Shown: in pieces, positions 1-5,172 of the stretch
Layout: each line of letters begins with the position of its first letter
Numbering within the stretch: position 1 is the first letter of the stretch
Assembly (NCBI GenBank): GCA_903908015.1
Contig: CAIVQI010000304.1
Location: 1-5,172, forward strand
Length of the DNA: 5,172 nucleotides
Reading direction: 5' to 3'
From: an uncultured Bacteroidota bacterium
GTDB taxonomy: Bacteria; Bacteroidota; Bacteroidia; UBA7662
Made by a program: the position numbers and the translations under genes
Notes under the pieces: generated by a model
Database searches by the model: none
Seen by the model: the letters and a program-made list of their open reading frames with translations, nothing else
Told to the model about the DNA's origin: nothing

Positions 1-10
1 ACAAATTCCC

Positions 11-616
11 ATGAATACACCCAACGCCCTGACCATGCGACTGACGCGGGTAAAGCTAATGCTTCTCCTTGTTATGCCATTGCTATTGAACAGTTGTGGG
101 TACAACCAAATGGTGAGTAAGGAAGAAGCGGTGGGCGGCCAATGGGCCAACGTGGAGGCCGCCTATCAACGCAGGGCTGATTTGATCCCGAATCTGGTCA
201 GCACCGTAAAAGGGTATGCGCAGTTCGAGCAGGAAACGCTTTTGGGAGTCGTAGAAGCCCGGAGCAAAGCCACGGGTGTACAGGTCAATGCCGACAAACT
301 CGACGAAGCCAGCATTAAGAAATTTCAGGAAAGTCAGGCCGCACTGAGCGGTGCCCTTTCACGCCTGCTGGTAGTGGTCGAAAAATACCCCGATCTGAAG
401 GCCAACCAAAACTTCCTTGAGTTGCAATCACAGCTCGAGGGTACCGAAAACAGAATCAGTGTGGAGCGCCGTCGCTTTAATGAAATGGTACAAGACTACA
501 ATGCCTACATCAGAAAATTTCCAAATAACTTGATTTCCGGCATGTTCGGATTTGAAAAAAAGGGGTATTTCAAGGCCGATGCGGGCAGTGAAAAAGCACC
601 AAAAGTTGAGTTTTGA
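11..616 (+). CDS. lemA: LemA family lipoprotein
   Basis: This is a LemA-family envelope protein of 201 residues, about the usual length for the family. The N-terminus is a lipoprotein signal: basic residues R10, R13 and K15, a Leu/Met-rich core at about 16-26, and a lipobox LNSC with the lipidated cysteine at C29. The rest is the alpha-helical LemA domain, with the hallmark stretch VEAAYQRRADLIPNLVSTVK followed by GYAQFEQETL, and a later helix containing ENRISVERRRFNEMVQDYN. The protein is therefore expected to be tethered to a membrane by lipid, facing the periplasm. The start at 11 is the first ATG. The ATG at 35 (MRLTRVKLML) would give an equally good, shorter signal, and the frame stays open to the left edge, so the exact start is uncertain. 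The next gene overlaps the stop by 4 bases, and two TPM-domain genes follow, a pairing common in Bacteroidota. The biochemical role of LemA is not well established. Confidence 0.93.
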   Translation: MNTPNALTMRLTRVKLMLLLVMPLLLNSCGYNQMVSKEEAVGGQWANVEAAYQRRADLIPNLVSTVKGYAQFEQETLLGVVEARSKATGVQVNADKLDEASIKKFQESQAALSGALSRLLVVVEKYPDLKANQNFLELQSQLEGTENRISVERRRFNEMVQDYNAYIRKFPNNLISGMFGFEKKGYFKADAGSEKAPKVEF

Positions 617-1059
617 AAGCCTCTGCCAAACAATTACTCGATGAGGCCGGGCAATTAAGGGTAGTGAATGCCATTCAGGCAGCTGAAAGGGGCTGTACGG
701 CCGAAATTCGGGTGCACTTGGAGGATGTATGCCAAGGAGATGCCCTGAAGCGTGCCTCTGTTGTATTCGCACAATTGAACATGCACAAAACGACGGAAAG
801 AAACGGGGTGTTGATATACGTTGCGGTTCAAAGCCATAAAATGGCAGTCTTCGCCGACGCTGGTATTCATGACAAAGCGGGCACGCTGTTCTGGCAGCAG
901 GAGGTTGACATCATAAAGCAATATTTTGCCTTAGGTGATTATGCGGGTGGGCTTTCGAAGGCGATTGATCATGCGGGTCAGGTTTTGGCTCGCTACTATC
1001 CAGCAACAGGTTCTGCCAATCCGGATGAATTGACCAATGATGTATCGTTTGGGTCCTGA
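613..1059 (+). CDS. TPM-domain protein, small cytoplasmic type
   Basis: This 148-residue protein consists almost wholly of one TPM domain (the family named after TLP18.3, Psb32 and MOLO-1). Recognisable family blocks are EIRVHLE at 31-37, LNMHKTTERNGVLIYVAVQ at about 55-73, the FADAGIH turn at 80-86, LFWQQEV at about 92-98, and a C-terminal DELTNDVSFG. No signal peptide or membrane segment is visible, so it should be cytoplasmic. The start is TTG at 613. The next in-frame Met is residue 57, which would delete half the domain, and the segment KQLLDEAGQLRVVNAIQAAE matches the expected first helix. The TTG overlaps the lemA TGA as TTGA, which suggests translational coupling; there is no Shine-Dalgarno motif. 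Some TPM proteins have been described as acid phosphatases, but that activity should not be assumed here. The next TPM gene begins 3 bases after the stop. Confidence 0.9.
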   Translation: MKASAKQLLDEAGQLRVVNAIQAAERGCTAEIRVHLEDVCQGDALKRASVVFAQLNMHKTTERNGVLIYVAVQSHKMAVFADAGIHDKAGTLFWQQEVDIIKQYFALGDYAGGLSKAIDHAGQVLARYYPATGSANPDELTNDVSFGS

Positions 1060-1062
1060 AGC

Positions 1063-1875
1063 ATGGGTATGAAAAACAATTCTTTGAAGTTAAGCAGATT
1101 CCTTTCGCGCTTCTCGTTGGTGCTCACTTTAGTTCTCTTTGGTATTTCCCTGCAAATCTGGGGCATGCCGGAACCCCCTCAGCCACCGAAGCGGGTGAAC
1201 GACTTCGCAGGAATGCTCGCGCCCGGGGGCAGTGGCCGACTCGAATCCCTGCTGGCTGCTTATGAAGACAGCACTTCTACACAAATCGCTGTCGTACTGG
1301 TTGAGAATTTGGAGGGTTATGACGTGGCGGATTATGCCAGTCGATTATTCGAAACCTGGAATATCGGACAAAAAGGCGTTAATAATGGCCTGCTGATGTT
1401 GGTATCGCGCGATGAACGGAAGATCCGTTTGGAAACGGGATATGGTCTGGAAGAACGATTAACGGATGCAATGTCGCGCCGAATCATTGAACAAGACATT
1501 TTGCCTTTGTTTCGCGCGGGGAATGTAGAGGGTGGAATAACTGCTGGAATTTATCGAATCACTGAGGTGCTTTCGGGTGCCTACCAAGCGAAGGATCGTT
1601 CAGGATCCGATTTTTGGAGCGATGTCAAAAGGGGGCTGCCCTTCTCTGTTGTCATCTTGTTTATTTTGTTGCTCTTGATCGCCCGGGGTGCAGGAGGCGG
1701 GGGCGGAGGTGGACGAGCCACCTATTCGGGTCGTGGACGCAGCATGGGCGGACCAATGTTCTTCCCGATGGGTGGAGGAGGATTTGGCGGTGGCTTTGGC
1801 GGAGGTTCTGGTGGAGGATGGGGCGGATTCGGCGGAGGAATGTCGGGCGGTGGCGGTGCCAGCGGCAGTTGGTAA
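1063..1875 (+). CDS. Membrane-anchored TPM-domain protein with Gly-rich tail (YgcG-like)
   Basis: This 270-residue envelope protein has four parts. First is an N-terminal signal peptide or anchor (basic K4, K9, R12, R16, hydrophobic core about 17-33). Second is a TPM domain at about 43-172, with the opening VNDFAGML at 45-52, the core WNIGQKGVNNGLLMLVSRD at 99-117, and the signature IRLETGYGLEERLTDA at 121-136. Third is one transmembrane helix at about 192-206. Fourth is a Gly-rich low-complexity tail from 209 to the end, closing with GGGGASGSW, an ending typical of these proteins. The predicted topology puts the TPM domain outside the cytoplasmic membrane and the tail after the helix on the inner side; this is inference from hydrophobicity and the R208 that follows the helix. 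Met1 (1063) and Met3 (1069) are both possible starts, and the difference is trivial. It is the third gene of a tightly packed cluster with lemA and the small TPM gene. Confidence 0.92.
   Translation: MGMKNNSLKLSRFLSRFSLVLTLVLFGISLQIWGMPEPPQPPKRVNDFAGMLAPGGSGRLESLLAAYEDSTSTQIAVVLVENLEGYDVADYASRLFETWNIGQKGVNNGLLMLVSRDERKIRLETGYGLEERLTDAMSRRIIEQDILPLFRAGNVEGGITAGIYRITEVLSGAYQAKDRSGSDFWSDVKRGLPFSVVILFILLLLIARGAGGGGGGGRATYSGRGRSMGGPMFFPMGGGGFGGGFGGGSGGGWGGFGGGMSGGGGASGSW
1687..1872 (+). repeat. Glycine-rich low-complexity coding tract
   Basis: Repeated GGN codons encode the C-terminal tail of the membrane TPM protein: a run of seven Gly, an Arg/Ser/Gly linker (SGRGRSMGG), then FGGG/WGGF-type units. 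The tract leaves three other reading frames open (one + and two -). This generates spurious Arg/Trp-rich, Ala/Val-rich and Pro-rich open frames that should not be annotated. Its repetitive nature makes length variation between strains likely. Confidence 0.75.
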
Positions 1876-1892
1876 TGTGGAAATGAAACATT

Positions 1893-1920
1893 TTTTGTGT
1901 CAAAAGGTGTCATTACACCT
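1893..1920. promoter_or_regulatory. Two abutting inverted repeats upstream of recA
   Basis: Two perfect dyads sit side by side 18-45 bases after the TPM stop codon. The first is TTTTG-N3-CAAAA (1893-1905). The second is AGGTGT-N4-ACACCT (1905-1920). They share one base. The second arm, extended to TTACACCT (1913-1920), recurs as TTACACCT at 1973-1980, exactly 60 bases downstream and touching the putative -7 box of recA. This could be an operator for recA or the stem of a weak terminator for the upstream cluster: the hairpin is followed, after a short gap, by TTCTTTT. Only the symmetry is directly seen; the function is inferred. Confidence 0.4.
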
Positions 1921-1954
1921 GCGTTCTTTTGTGATAAATAATGACGCATATCGG

Positions 1955-1987
1955 TTCACTTACCCTACTCTTTTACACCTATTTTTG
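1955..1987 (+). promoter_or_regulatory. Candidate recA promoter (Bacteroidota type)
   Basis: TATTTTTG at 1980-1987 matches the Bacteroidota -7 consensus TAnnTTTG exactly. A spacer of 21 bases upstream leads to TTCA (1955-1958), which only half matches the -33 consensus TTTG. Transcription would start near 1992-1995, giving a leader of about 20 bases before the recA ATG. The leader is A/T-rich with no Shine-Dalgarno motif, as is usual in this phylum. The -7 box is convincing; the -33 box is weak. Confidence 0.5.
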
Positions 1988-2011
1988 AATCTTAAAACCC
2001 AATCACAATTT

Positions 2012-3037
2012 ATGAATGCAATCAATGAAAAACAAAAGGCCCTTCAGCTGGCCATGGAGAAGCTGGAGAAATCATTCGGCAAGGGTGTCGTGATGAAAAT
2101 GGGTGATGCCCGTGTGGTTCCTGTTGATGTAATACCGTCTGGATCTTTGGGTCTCGATATTGCCTTGGGCATTGGTGGCTTTCCTAAAGGGCGTGTTATT
2201 GAGATTTACGGCCCTGAATCATCGGGTAAAACAACCATTGCGCTGCACGCCATTGCCGAGGCCCAAAAAAAGGGGGGAATTGCCGCTTTTATCGATGCGG
2301 AACACGCATTCGACAAAGTCTATGCAGAGAATTTGGGGATCGACACCGAGAATCTGCTCATTTCTCAACCCGACAACGGGGAACAAGCCCTGGAAATTGC
2401 CGACAACCTCATCCGCTCTGGCGCCATTGATATTTTAGTCATCGACAGCGTAGCAGCACTGGTCCCCAAAGCAGAAATTGAGGGTGAGATGGGTGATTCT
2501 TCGATGGGACTACAAGCACGTCTCATGTCGCAAGCGCTGCGAAAGTTAACAGGAAGCATCAATAAAACAGGTTGTGTGTGCATTTTCATCAACCAGTTGC
2601 GTGAGAAAATTGGGGTGATGTTTGGAAACCCTGAAACGACAACGGGAGGCAATGCCCTTAAGTTTTATGCATCGGTCCGACTTGACATCCGCCGTATTGG
2701 TCAACTCAAAGATGGAATGGAGGTAACAGGAAACCGGGTACGGATAAAAGTGGTGAAGAACAAAGTGGCCCCCCCATTCCGCCAATGTGAATTTGATATA
2801 GTCTATGGCAGTGGGGTATCGAAAGATGGCGAGATCATTGACTTGGGCACCGAATTGAACATCATCAAGAAAAGTGGATCTTGGTACAGCTACGGCGAGA
2901 CCAAATTGGGCCAGGGTCGTGATGGAGTTCGGCAACTGCTGGGCGACAACCCAGACTTGTCGATGGAACTGGAAGAACGCATCCGTGAGAAACTGAAGGA
3001 TAAATTAGCTGCCCAACCCGTCGAACAAGGATCCTAA
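2012..3037 (+). CDS. recA: Recombinase RecA
   Basis: This is the ATP-dependent DNA strand-exchange recombinase of homologous recombination and, in most bacteria, co-protease for SOS induction. It has 341 residues, close to the normal size. Visible features are Walker A GPESSGKT at 67-74, the catalytic-glutamate segment FIDAEHAFD with E97, Walker B ILVID ending at D145, DNA-binding loop L1 around EIEGEMGD (155-162), the FINQLREKIG segment leading into loop L2 with NPETTTGG (206-213), and the KVVKNK block (246-251) with two lysines equivalent to E. coli K248 and K250. The C-terminus (KLKDKLAAQPVEQGS) lacks the strongly acidic tail of E. coli RecA. The start at 2012 is the first residue of RecA homology. 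The frame is open back to 1688, but only because of the Gly-rich repeat upstream. The sequence is intact. A patatin gene follows after 6 bases, so the two probably share a transcript. Confidence 0.98.
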   Translation: MNAINEKQKALQLAMEKLEKSFGKGVVMKMGDARVVPVDVIPSGSLGLDIALGIGGFPKGRVIEIYGPESSGKTTIALHAIAEAQKKGGIAAFIDAEHAFDKVYAENLGIDTENLLISQPDNGEQALEIADNLIRSGAIDILVIDSVAALVPKAEIEGEMGDSSMGLQARLMSQALRKLTGSINKTGCVCIFINQLREKIGVMFGNPETTTGGNALKFYASVRLDIRRIGQLKDGMEVTGNRVRIKVVKNKVAPPFRQCEFDIVYGSGVSKDGEIIDLGTELNIIKKSGSWYSYGETKLGQGRDGVRQLLGDNPDLSMELEERIREKLKDKLAAQPVEQGS

Positions 3038-3043
3038 TCGATC

Positions 3044-3796
3044 ATGTCGACCGGCTTGGTGTTATCGGGGGGAGCGGCGAAGGGATATGCACACCTGGGG
3101 GTGCTCCAAGCCCTTTTTGAACGTGGATGTCGATTTGATTGTGTGGCCGGAACCAGCATTGGCGCCATTATCGGTGCCTTGCTGGCCGAAGGTCGCGAAC
3201 CTGCAGACATTAAGAAAATCTTTGATCGAGAAAAGAACATCAATCTGTTGCGCTTTTCTTGGCAAAATTCCGGCATCCTTAGTCAATCCGGCCTGAAGCG
3301 TGCTTTAACCCGCCATTTAAAGGCCCGTCGGTTTGAGGAACTTGGTTTGCCATTGTATGTATCCACCACCGATTTGAACAGTGGCAAAAACCATGTGTTC
3401 AACAGCGGAGAATTGATTCCTGCGCTATTGGCCTCAAGTGCCATCCCCTTGCTGTTTGAACCGGTTAATATTGGCAACCGGCTCTTTATCGATGGTGGCA
3501 TCACATGCAATTTACCTGCCCATCTCATCCGACATAGGTGTAGTCGACTTGTAGGTGTGAATGTCAACCCAGTACACGAAACTGCTGGAGCAGATAGTTG
3601 GCTGCATAGTGTAGAGCGTGTACTGAATATCGCCATTCAATCAAATATCGAATCCGATATTGGCTTGTGTGATGTGTATATTGTTCCTGATGGGATGGAG
3701 GAGTTTCATCTGTTCTCACTCGGAATGGGGGATCGGATGTTTGAAACAGGCTACAACAGTGCACTTCGTCAATTTGATCAACTGCCGAAAATCTAA
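3044..3796 (+). CDS. Patatin-like phospholipase family protein
   Basis: This is a predicted serine lipid acyl hydrolase of 250 residues, the compact single-domain RssA/NTE-like form. The oxyanion-hole glycine motif is near the start (SGGAAKGYAHLGVLQAL, from residue 8), with Lys where many relatives have Arg. The nucleophile elbow is GTSIG, with catalytic Ser38. The second catalytic residue is in the DGG motif at 150-152, so the Ser38/Asp150 dyad is complete. LLASSAIPLLFEPV (128-141) is another typical block. There is no signal peptide, no membrane helix and no outer-membrane barrel domain, unlike the larger PlpD-type patatins, so it should be cytoplasmic. The ATG lies 6 bases after the recA stop, without a clear ribosome-binding site. 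The substrate cannot be told from sequence; phospholipids or lysophospholipids are the usual assumption for the family. Confidence 0.93.
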   Translation: MSTGLVLSGGAAKGYAHLGVLQALFERGCRFDCVAGTSIGAIIGALLAEGREPADIKKIFDREKNINLLRFSWQNSGILSQSGLKRALTRHLKARRFEELGLPLYVSTTDLNSGKNHVFNSGELIPALLASSAIPLLFEPVNIGNRLFIDGGITCNLPAHLIRHRCSRLVGVNVNPVHETAGADSWLHSVERVLNIAIQSNIESDIGLCDVYIVPDGMEEFHLFSLGMGDRMFETGYNSALRQFDQLPKI

Positions 3797-3812
3797 GATT
3801 GGACTTACTGTC

Positions 3813-3834
3813 GGAACGAATTCGCTCCTATTTT
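3813..3834 (+). terminator. Weak possible terminator between convergent genes
   Basis: Only 47 bases separate the patatin stop from the stop of the opposing bacilliredoxin gene. Within them, a near-palindrome pairs GGA/TCC and CG/CG across one A-C mismatch around AATT, followed by TATTTT. The stem is short and interrupted, so this is the best candidate in the gap rather than a convincing terminator. Confidence 0.22.
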
Positions 3835-3843
3835 GGGTACCTT

Positions 3844-4263
3844 CTAAGCGCAATGTTGGTTGAAGGCCGCTACCAGATTTTCTGCAATAAGTTCAGCCGA
3901 ACGACCTTCAATGTGATGTCGCTCCAACATGTGAACAAGATTTCCCCCCTTGAACAAGGCGATACAGGGAGAGGAGGGGGGATAGGGTAGCATAAACTCG
4001 CGTGCACGCGTTACCGCATCGAGTTCCATGCCTGCAAAAACTGTCGTGAGCCGTGAAGGGCGCTTTTCGTTTTGGATGGCCTTTTTAACCGCTGGTCGTG
4101 CATTTGCTGCAGCGCAGCCGCACACAGAATTAACAACCAACAACAGGGTGTCATGGGCATCATTAAATGCTGTTTCTACTTCTTCTGGGGTTCTCAATTC
4201 ATGAAAACCTACTTCTGTGAGGTCCTTGCGCATGGGCGTTACCATGAATTCGGGATAGGGCAT
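3844..4263 (-). CDS. BrxA/BrxB family bacilliredoxin
   Basis: This 139-residue thioredoxin-fold protein belongs to the BrxA/BrxB (YphP/YqiW) family. In Firmicutes these proteins remove bacillithiol from S-bacillithiolated proteins. The family signature VNSVCGCAAANARPA is intact, giving a C-x-C active site at C48 and C50. Other typical blocks are MVTPMRKDLTEVGF at 7-20, LRTPEEVETAF, TVFAGMELDAVTRAREF, PPSSPCIALFKGG, and the C-terminal AAFNQHC with the conserved late Cys138. The start at 4263 yields MPYPEFM, matching the family N-terminus. It is predicted to be cytoplasmic. It lies 73 bases downstream of the DUF3108 gene on the same strand, so it may be co-transcribed or have its own promoter; no clear -7 box was found in that gap. 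Bacillithiol synthesis genes occur in many Bacteroidota, but none are in this window. Confidence 0.93.
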   Translation of the reverse strand: MPYPEFMVTPMRKDLTEVGFHELRTPEEVETAFNDAHDTLLLVVNSVCGCAAANARPAVKKAIQNEKRPSRLTTVFAGMELDAVTRAREFMLPYPPSSPCIALFKGGNLVHMLERHHIEGRSAELIAENLVAAFNQHCA

Positions 4264-4305
4264 GGGTATTTATTTAGGTTGATCGTTTGGATGATTGAAT
4301 TTTCA

Positions 4306-4337
4306 AACTTATGAAACCCCAACGGGGCAAAAAAGTT
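4306..4337. other. Nested inverted repeat between DUF3108 and bacilliredoxin genes
   Basis: An outer pair AACTT (4306-4310) / AAGTT (4333-4337) encloses an inner CCCC-AAC-GGGG hairpin (4317-4327). It lies directly after the DUF3108 stop on the minus strand. No good T-tract follows in either direction, so it could be a weak terminator, an mRNA-stabilising stem, or chance. A separate short dyad TTGAA-TT-TTCAA is at 4295-4306. Confidence 0.25.
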
Positions 4338-5172
4338 CAACGGGTTATTTTTGAACTTAGGGGATATCGCAGTCCTTTATGTTCTGTTAATGTCATTTTG
4401 ACTGAGCCTACCAGGATGTTGGCCTTGATTTGCAAGGGGATTTTGTTGTCATCGTCGGAGATGTAAACTACCAGGTCATCCTGACTCGAGAATACCCTTC
4501 CTTTCATCACAACGGGCATAAATACCAAAGCCCGGAAAGTGCCAACGTCTGTGGAAACTGTTTTTCGGCCCTTGAACCGGAAAATAAACCGATGCGTTTC
4601 GTGATCAAGAAACAGCGGAAGCTCGAAAATTTGTCCAATAACCGCCTTTGAGTAGTCGAGGGAACGCGCGGCATAAAACGCCGAAACAATATCTTGAACC
4701 TGATCTGGCACTACATACTGTTTGCCATCCGAGGTTGCACGCCGGGTGGTTTGATCGAATGAATATGAATCCCGGTAGGCGAATCCACCTTCATAAATAT
4801 CGCGTTTGAAGAGAAGGGGAACCATGCCACCCTTGGTCACATAACTCTCGTAACGGTCTCTAACTTTGTAAATCCAGTCGAACGACCGGGTGGTTGATCC
4901 CGTGGCCACGATGTGGTAGCAGGGCTGTCCCCCCAACACCACAGGCTCATCCATGACTTTGAGTTCCCCCACCCCTGCATCAACGAAACCATAATGCAAT
5001 CGGTAACGAAGATGTTCGCCCGCCGAAAAAACAGCCCTTAACGGTTGATTTGAGGGGGGCGGATCCAATACCAACGCCTGTGAAGGCAATGGAAGTGCTG
5101 TCAAAACAAATGGAATCATCAAGACCCATTGAAGCATCAGCCATAAAATGCTTAAGCTGCCCCTAGGCTTCA
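4337..5172 (-). CDS. Exported DUF3108 domain-containing protein (start at window edge)
   Basis: This is an exported protein of unknown function with a DUF3108 domain. Using the internal ATG at 5137 it has 266 residues. However, the frame continues without a stop to the right edge, adding KPRGSLSILWL, and the codon at the boundary is NTG with its first base outside the window. Starting there gives 278 residues and a textbook signal peptide: basic n-region K2/R4, hydrophobic core from about residue 7 to 30, and a signal peptidase I-type site after SQA (31-33). I therefore prefer the edge start and treat the gene as essentially complete. Domain landmarks are GEHLRYRLHYGFVDAGVG near the mature N-terminus, the SFDWIYKVRDRYESYV block, a central VSAFYAARSLDY, and a C-terminal KIPLQIKANILVGSVKMTL. 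These suggest a mostly beta-stranded periplasmic protein. The bacilliredoxin gene follows 73 bases downstream on the same strand. Confidence 0.87.
   Translation of the reverse strand, partial: KPRGSLSILWLMLQWVLMIPFVLTALPLPSQALVLDPPPSNQPLRAVFSAGEHLRYRLHYGFVDAGVGELKVMDEPVVLGGQPCYHIVATGSTTRSFDWIYKVRDRYESYVTKGGMVPLLFKRDIYEGGFAYRDSYSFDQTTRRATSDGKQYVVPDQVQDIVSAFYAARSLDYSKAVIGQIFELPLFLDHETHRFIFRFKGRKTVSTDVGTFRALVFMPVVMKGRVFSSQDDLVVYISDDDNKIPLQIKANILVGSVKMTLTEHKGLRYPLSSKITR

Noticed and set aside
428..921. Antisense open frames under lemA and the small TPM gene
   Set aside because: They lie entirely opposite well-supported genes and their translations show no recognisable domain.
1893..1920. Canonical LexA box upstream of recA
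   Set aside because: Neither dyad matches the E. coli (CTGT-N8-ACAG) or Bacillus (GAAC-N4-GTTC) LexA sites. A lineage-specific regulator remains possible but cannot be named.
1614..1949. Arg/Trp-rich (+), Pro-rich (-) and Arg/His-rich (-) open frames over the glycine-rich tract
   Set aside because: These are frame shadows of the repetitive GGN codons, with no independent start context or family resemblance.
1688..2011. N-terminal extension of recA by 108 codons
   Set aside because: The frame is open only because of the GGN repeats of the TPM tail. The predicted peptide is low-complexity, does not resemble RecA, and RecA homology begins exactly at the ATG at 2012.
3044..3796. Patatin as a CBASS-type anti-phage effector (CapV-like)
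   Set aside because: No cyclic-nucleotide synthase or accessory gene is nearby, and the protein is a minimal housekeeping-type patatin directly behind recA.
4072..4651. Plus-strand open frames opposite the bacilliredoxin and DUF3108 genes
   Set aside because: They are short shadows of the two confident minus-strand genes, without recognisable motifs.
1..5172. CRISPR arrays, tRNA/rRNA genes, insertion sequences, phage genes
   Set aside because: No spaced direct repeats, no tRNA-like arms, no transposase or phage motifs were seen; nearly all of the window is filled by seven ordinary genes.

Overview
The window looks like chromosomal core DNA from a member of the Bacteroidota. Three things support this. 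The RecA sequence has the Bacteroidota-type core (for example DNGEQALEIADNLIRSG and KVVKNKVAPPF). A LemA / TPM / TPM gene trio is present. Leaders lack Shine-Dalgarno motifs, and a TAnnTTTG-type -7 box sits just upstream of recA. I cannot place it more finely than phylum; a flavobacterial or related lineage is a guess. There is no sign of phage, transposon, CRISPR, tRNA or rRNA.

Layout. Positions 11-1875 (+) hold a tight three-gene cluster: a LemA-family lipoprotein, a small cytoplasmic TPM-domain protein that starts with TTG and overlaps the lemA stop by 4 bases, and a membrane-anchored TPM-domain protein with a glycine-rich tail ending in SGSW. Positions 1876-2011 are the only substantial non-coding gap. 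It carries two adjacent inverted repeats, a repeated TTACACCT octamer and a plausible promoter. Positions 2012-3796 (+) hold recA and, 6 bases downstream, a patatin-like phospholipase, probably in one transcript. On the other strand, converging on the patatin gene, lie a DUF3108 protein with a signal peptide (4337 to the right edge) and downstream of it a BrxA/BrxB-type bacilliredoxin (3844-4263).

Functionally, the first cluster probably forms an envelope-associated LemA/TPM module whose biochemical role is not settled. recA is the central recombinase. The patatin protein is a predicted soluble Ser/Asp lipid acyl hydrolase. The bacilliredoxin belongs to low-molecular-weight thiol redox repair. 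The DUF3108 protein is exported and of unknown function. I see no defence system or clearly new system. The points most worth checking are the palindromic recA upstream region, the recA-patatin coupling, the LemA-TPM-TPM module, and the DUF3108 start codon that falls exactly on the window edge.
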